A stretch of DNA of 64,000 nucleotides from Pluralibacter gergoviae ATCC 33028 = NBRC 105706 (lineage in GTDB: Bacteria; Pseudomonadota; Gammaproteobacteria; Enterobacterales; Enterobacteriaceae). The stretch lies in NCBI RefSeq assembly GCF_001598855.1, contig NZ_BCZS01000003.1:124001-188000 (forward strand), given 5' to 3'. Each line of letters opens with the position of its first letter. Positions within the stretch are counted from its first letter, which is position 1. Of this stretch, positions 63,027-64,000 are shown piece after piece. The translations under genes were made by a program, and so were the position numbers. The notes beneath the pieces are model-generated. The model saw nothing but the letters and a program-made list of their open reading frames with translations, was not told where the DNA came from and made no database searches.

Positions 63027-63632
63027 ATGAGCAATGTTAATCACACCCTGACCCAATCCCTGATCTCGCCGGTGCAGGCATCCGGGACCGTCACCCACAG
63101 CTTTGCGGATGGCTCGCTGACGGTCGAAAGTGAAGGCCGCGGCTGGCACTGCCGCCGGGCGGCGAGCTGCGTTATTGTCCCGCAAGCGGGCGATACGGTA
63201 CTGATCGCCCGCGTCGACAACCGCATCTGGATCCTGGCGGTGCTGGAGCAGCTGAATCCGCAGGCGTCGCAGCTGCGCGTCCCGGGCGATCTGCAGATCC
63301 ACAGCCAGGGTGAGCTTAGCCTCAGCGGCGCATCCCTGCGCGTCAGCGCAGAGCAGGGTGACTGCCACATCGGCGAGATGAAATACAGCGGCGATAGCCT
63401 CTCGGCGTGGGTCAGCCTGTCGCGCATCGTCGGCAAGCGGGCGGAATCGGTCTGGCAGACGGTCACGCAGATCAGCCATCATCTGTTTCGCAGCACCCGG
63501 CAGACCGAGCAGGTTCGCGCCGGACAGCTGGACATGAAGGCGGAACACTACGCGCGGCTGCACGCGCAAAACGTGGTGATCACCTCAAAGGCGATCACCA
63601 AAGTCGATTCTGAACAGATCCATATGGGTTAA
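63027..63632 (+). CDS. DUF3540 protein (T6SS auxiliary)
   Basis: 201 residues, beta-rich first half with a GpV/VgrG base-like barrel (CVIVPQAGDTVLIARVDNRIWILAVLEQ) followed by GDLQIHSQGELSLSGASLRVSAEQGD and a helical end. DUF3540 proteins are always found with DUF2169 and DUF4150 genes. They are likely small spike extenders or chaperones between VgrG and the PAAR-like tip. GGAGAGAGC precedes the ATG. Confidence 0.87.
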   Translation: MSNVNHTLTQSLISPVQASGTVTHSFADGSLTVESEGRGWHCRRAASCVIVPQAGDTVLIARVDNRIWILAVLEQLNPQASQLRVPGDLQIHSQGELSLSGASLRVSAEQGDCHIGEMKYSGDSLSAWVSLSRIVGKRAESVWQTVTQISHHLFRSTRQTEQVRAGQLDMKAEHYARLHAQNVVITSKAITKVDSEQIHMG

Positions 63633-63642
63633 GGAGCCTCCC

Positions 63643-64000
63643 GTGTTTGCAAATTGCCAGCTGTCCGGCGTTGATCTCGCCTTTCCTGACGTCTGCCTGA
63701 CGCCGATGCCGGCGCCAGTGCCGGTTCCGTATCCGGATATCGCCCTTGGTCCCACGGCTATTCCCAATGCCATGAATATCCTGTTTATGGGGATGCCCGC
63801 CCACAATATGGCGACCGTGACTCCCCTGACCAATGGCGATAACCCCGGCGTGGCGACCGGTGTTGCATCCGGCACCGTGATGGGACCGTCCCGGCATCTG
63901 ACGGGCGCATTTACCGTATTGCTGAAAGGCACCCCGGCGACGCGGTTAACCAGCGTAAGCCTGCAGAATTCCACGAACGCTATCGGGATGCGCATTGTGC
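63643..64000 (+). CDS. DUF4150 PAAR-like protein, 3' end outside window
   Basis: 119 codons are visible from the GTG at 63643 (AAGGAG 6 bp before it) to the window end without a stop. The sequence MFANCQLSGVDLAFPDVCLT, then TPMPAPVPVPYPDIALGPTA and NMATVTPLTNGDNPGVATGV is the DUF4150 PAAR-like domain, which caps a VgrG spike. The missing C-terminal part may carry or be followed by an effector domain. Confidence 0.88.
   Translation, partial: MFANCQLSGVDLAFPDVCLTPMPAPVPVPYPDIALGPTAIPNAMNILFMGMPAHNMATVTPLTNGDNPGVATGVASGTVMGPSRHLTGAFTVLLKGTPATRLTSVSLQNSTNAIGMRIV

Overview
The window looks like a chromosomal segment of an enterobacterium of the Klebsiella/Raoultella/Enterobacter/Kluyvera type. 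It is GC-rich, and it carries in order the backbone that in E. coli runs ydcP(rlhA)-ydcR-ydcSTUV-patD-yncL-ydcX(ortT)-ydcY-ydcZ-mnaT-curA-mcbR-yncD-yncE-ansP. REP-like palindromes and one ERIC element (exact 22-base core) support the family assignment. Genus and species cannot be fixed from the sequence alone. I see no tRNA, rRNA, CRISPR array, complete insertion sequence or prophage.

Layout. 1-8.9 kb: end of rlhA, the MocR-type regulator ydcR, and the ydcSTUV-patD polyamine uptake and aminobutyraldehyde oxidation operon. 9-10.7 kb: small stress-type genes (YeaQ-like, ElaB/YqjD-like, a small lipoprotein) and two very short membrane proteins, yncL (30 aa) and ortT (57 aa). 10.7-21.5 kb: accessory insertion between ortT and ydcY, holding an alpha/beta hydrolase behind a near-consensus LexA box, an aldehyde dehydrogenase, the srfA-srfB-srfC operon and an orphan peptide-binding protein. 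21.5-26.1 kb: ydcY, an ASCH and an NTF2-like gene, then an IclR regulator with a CoA-acylating semialdehyde dehydrogenase and an iron alcohol dehydrogenase. 26.3-36.3 kb: ydcZ-mnaT, a DUF2235 hydrolase plus ERIC element lodged between two copies of one operator, a Xre-cupin regulator, curA, mcbR, the PQQ receptor yncD(pqqU), yncE and ansP.

36.6-45.4 kb: a deoxyribonucleotidase-like gene, a 1352-residue lone SNF2 helicase, a FlaR-like P-loop protein, a LysR/pirin divergent pair and an NCS1 permease. 45.5-53.0 kb: an eight-gene operon (two luciferase-like monooxygenases, an M20 deacylase, a GNAT acetyltransferase, and an amino acid ABC importer with two binding proteins). Its gene content matches the Bacillus ytm/tcyJKLMN (cmo/snd) type of S-alkyl-cysteine salvage. 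53.0-54.8 kb: a small AT-rich island with a DUF3289-DUF943 pair, bounded by an 18-base direct repeat. 54.8-64 kb: an MBL hydrolase, then a type VI secretion vgrG island (VgrG with an AT-rich exchanged tail, two small membrane proteins, DUF2169-pentapeptide protein, second pentapeptide protein, DUF3540, and a DUF4150 PAAR-like gene cut by the window end).

The most interesting candidates for new biology are the S-alkyl-cysteine operon, the SrfABC operon (actin/Hsp70-fold ATPase plus degenerate P-loop partner plus membrane protein), the SOS-boxed hydrolase next to ortT, the duplicated Xre-cupin operator interrupted by ERIC and a DUF2235 gene, and the two putative T6SS cargo modules.
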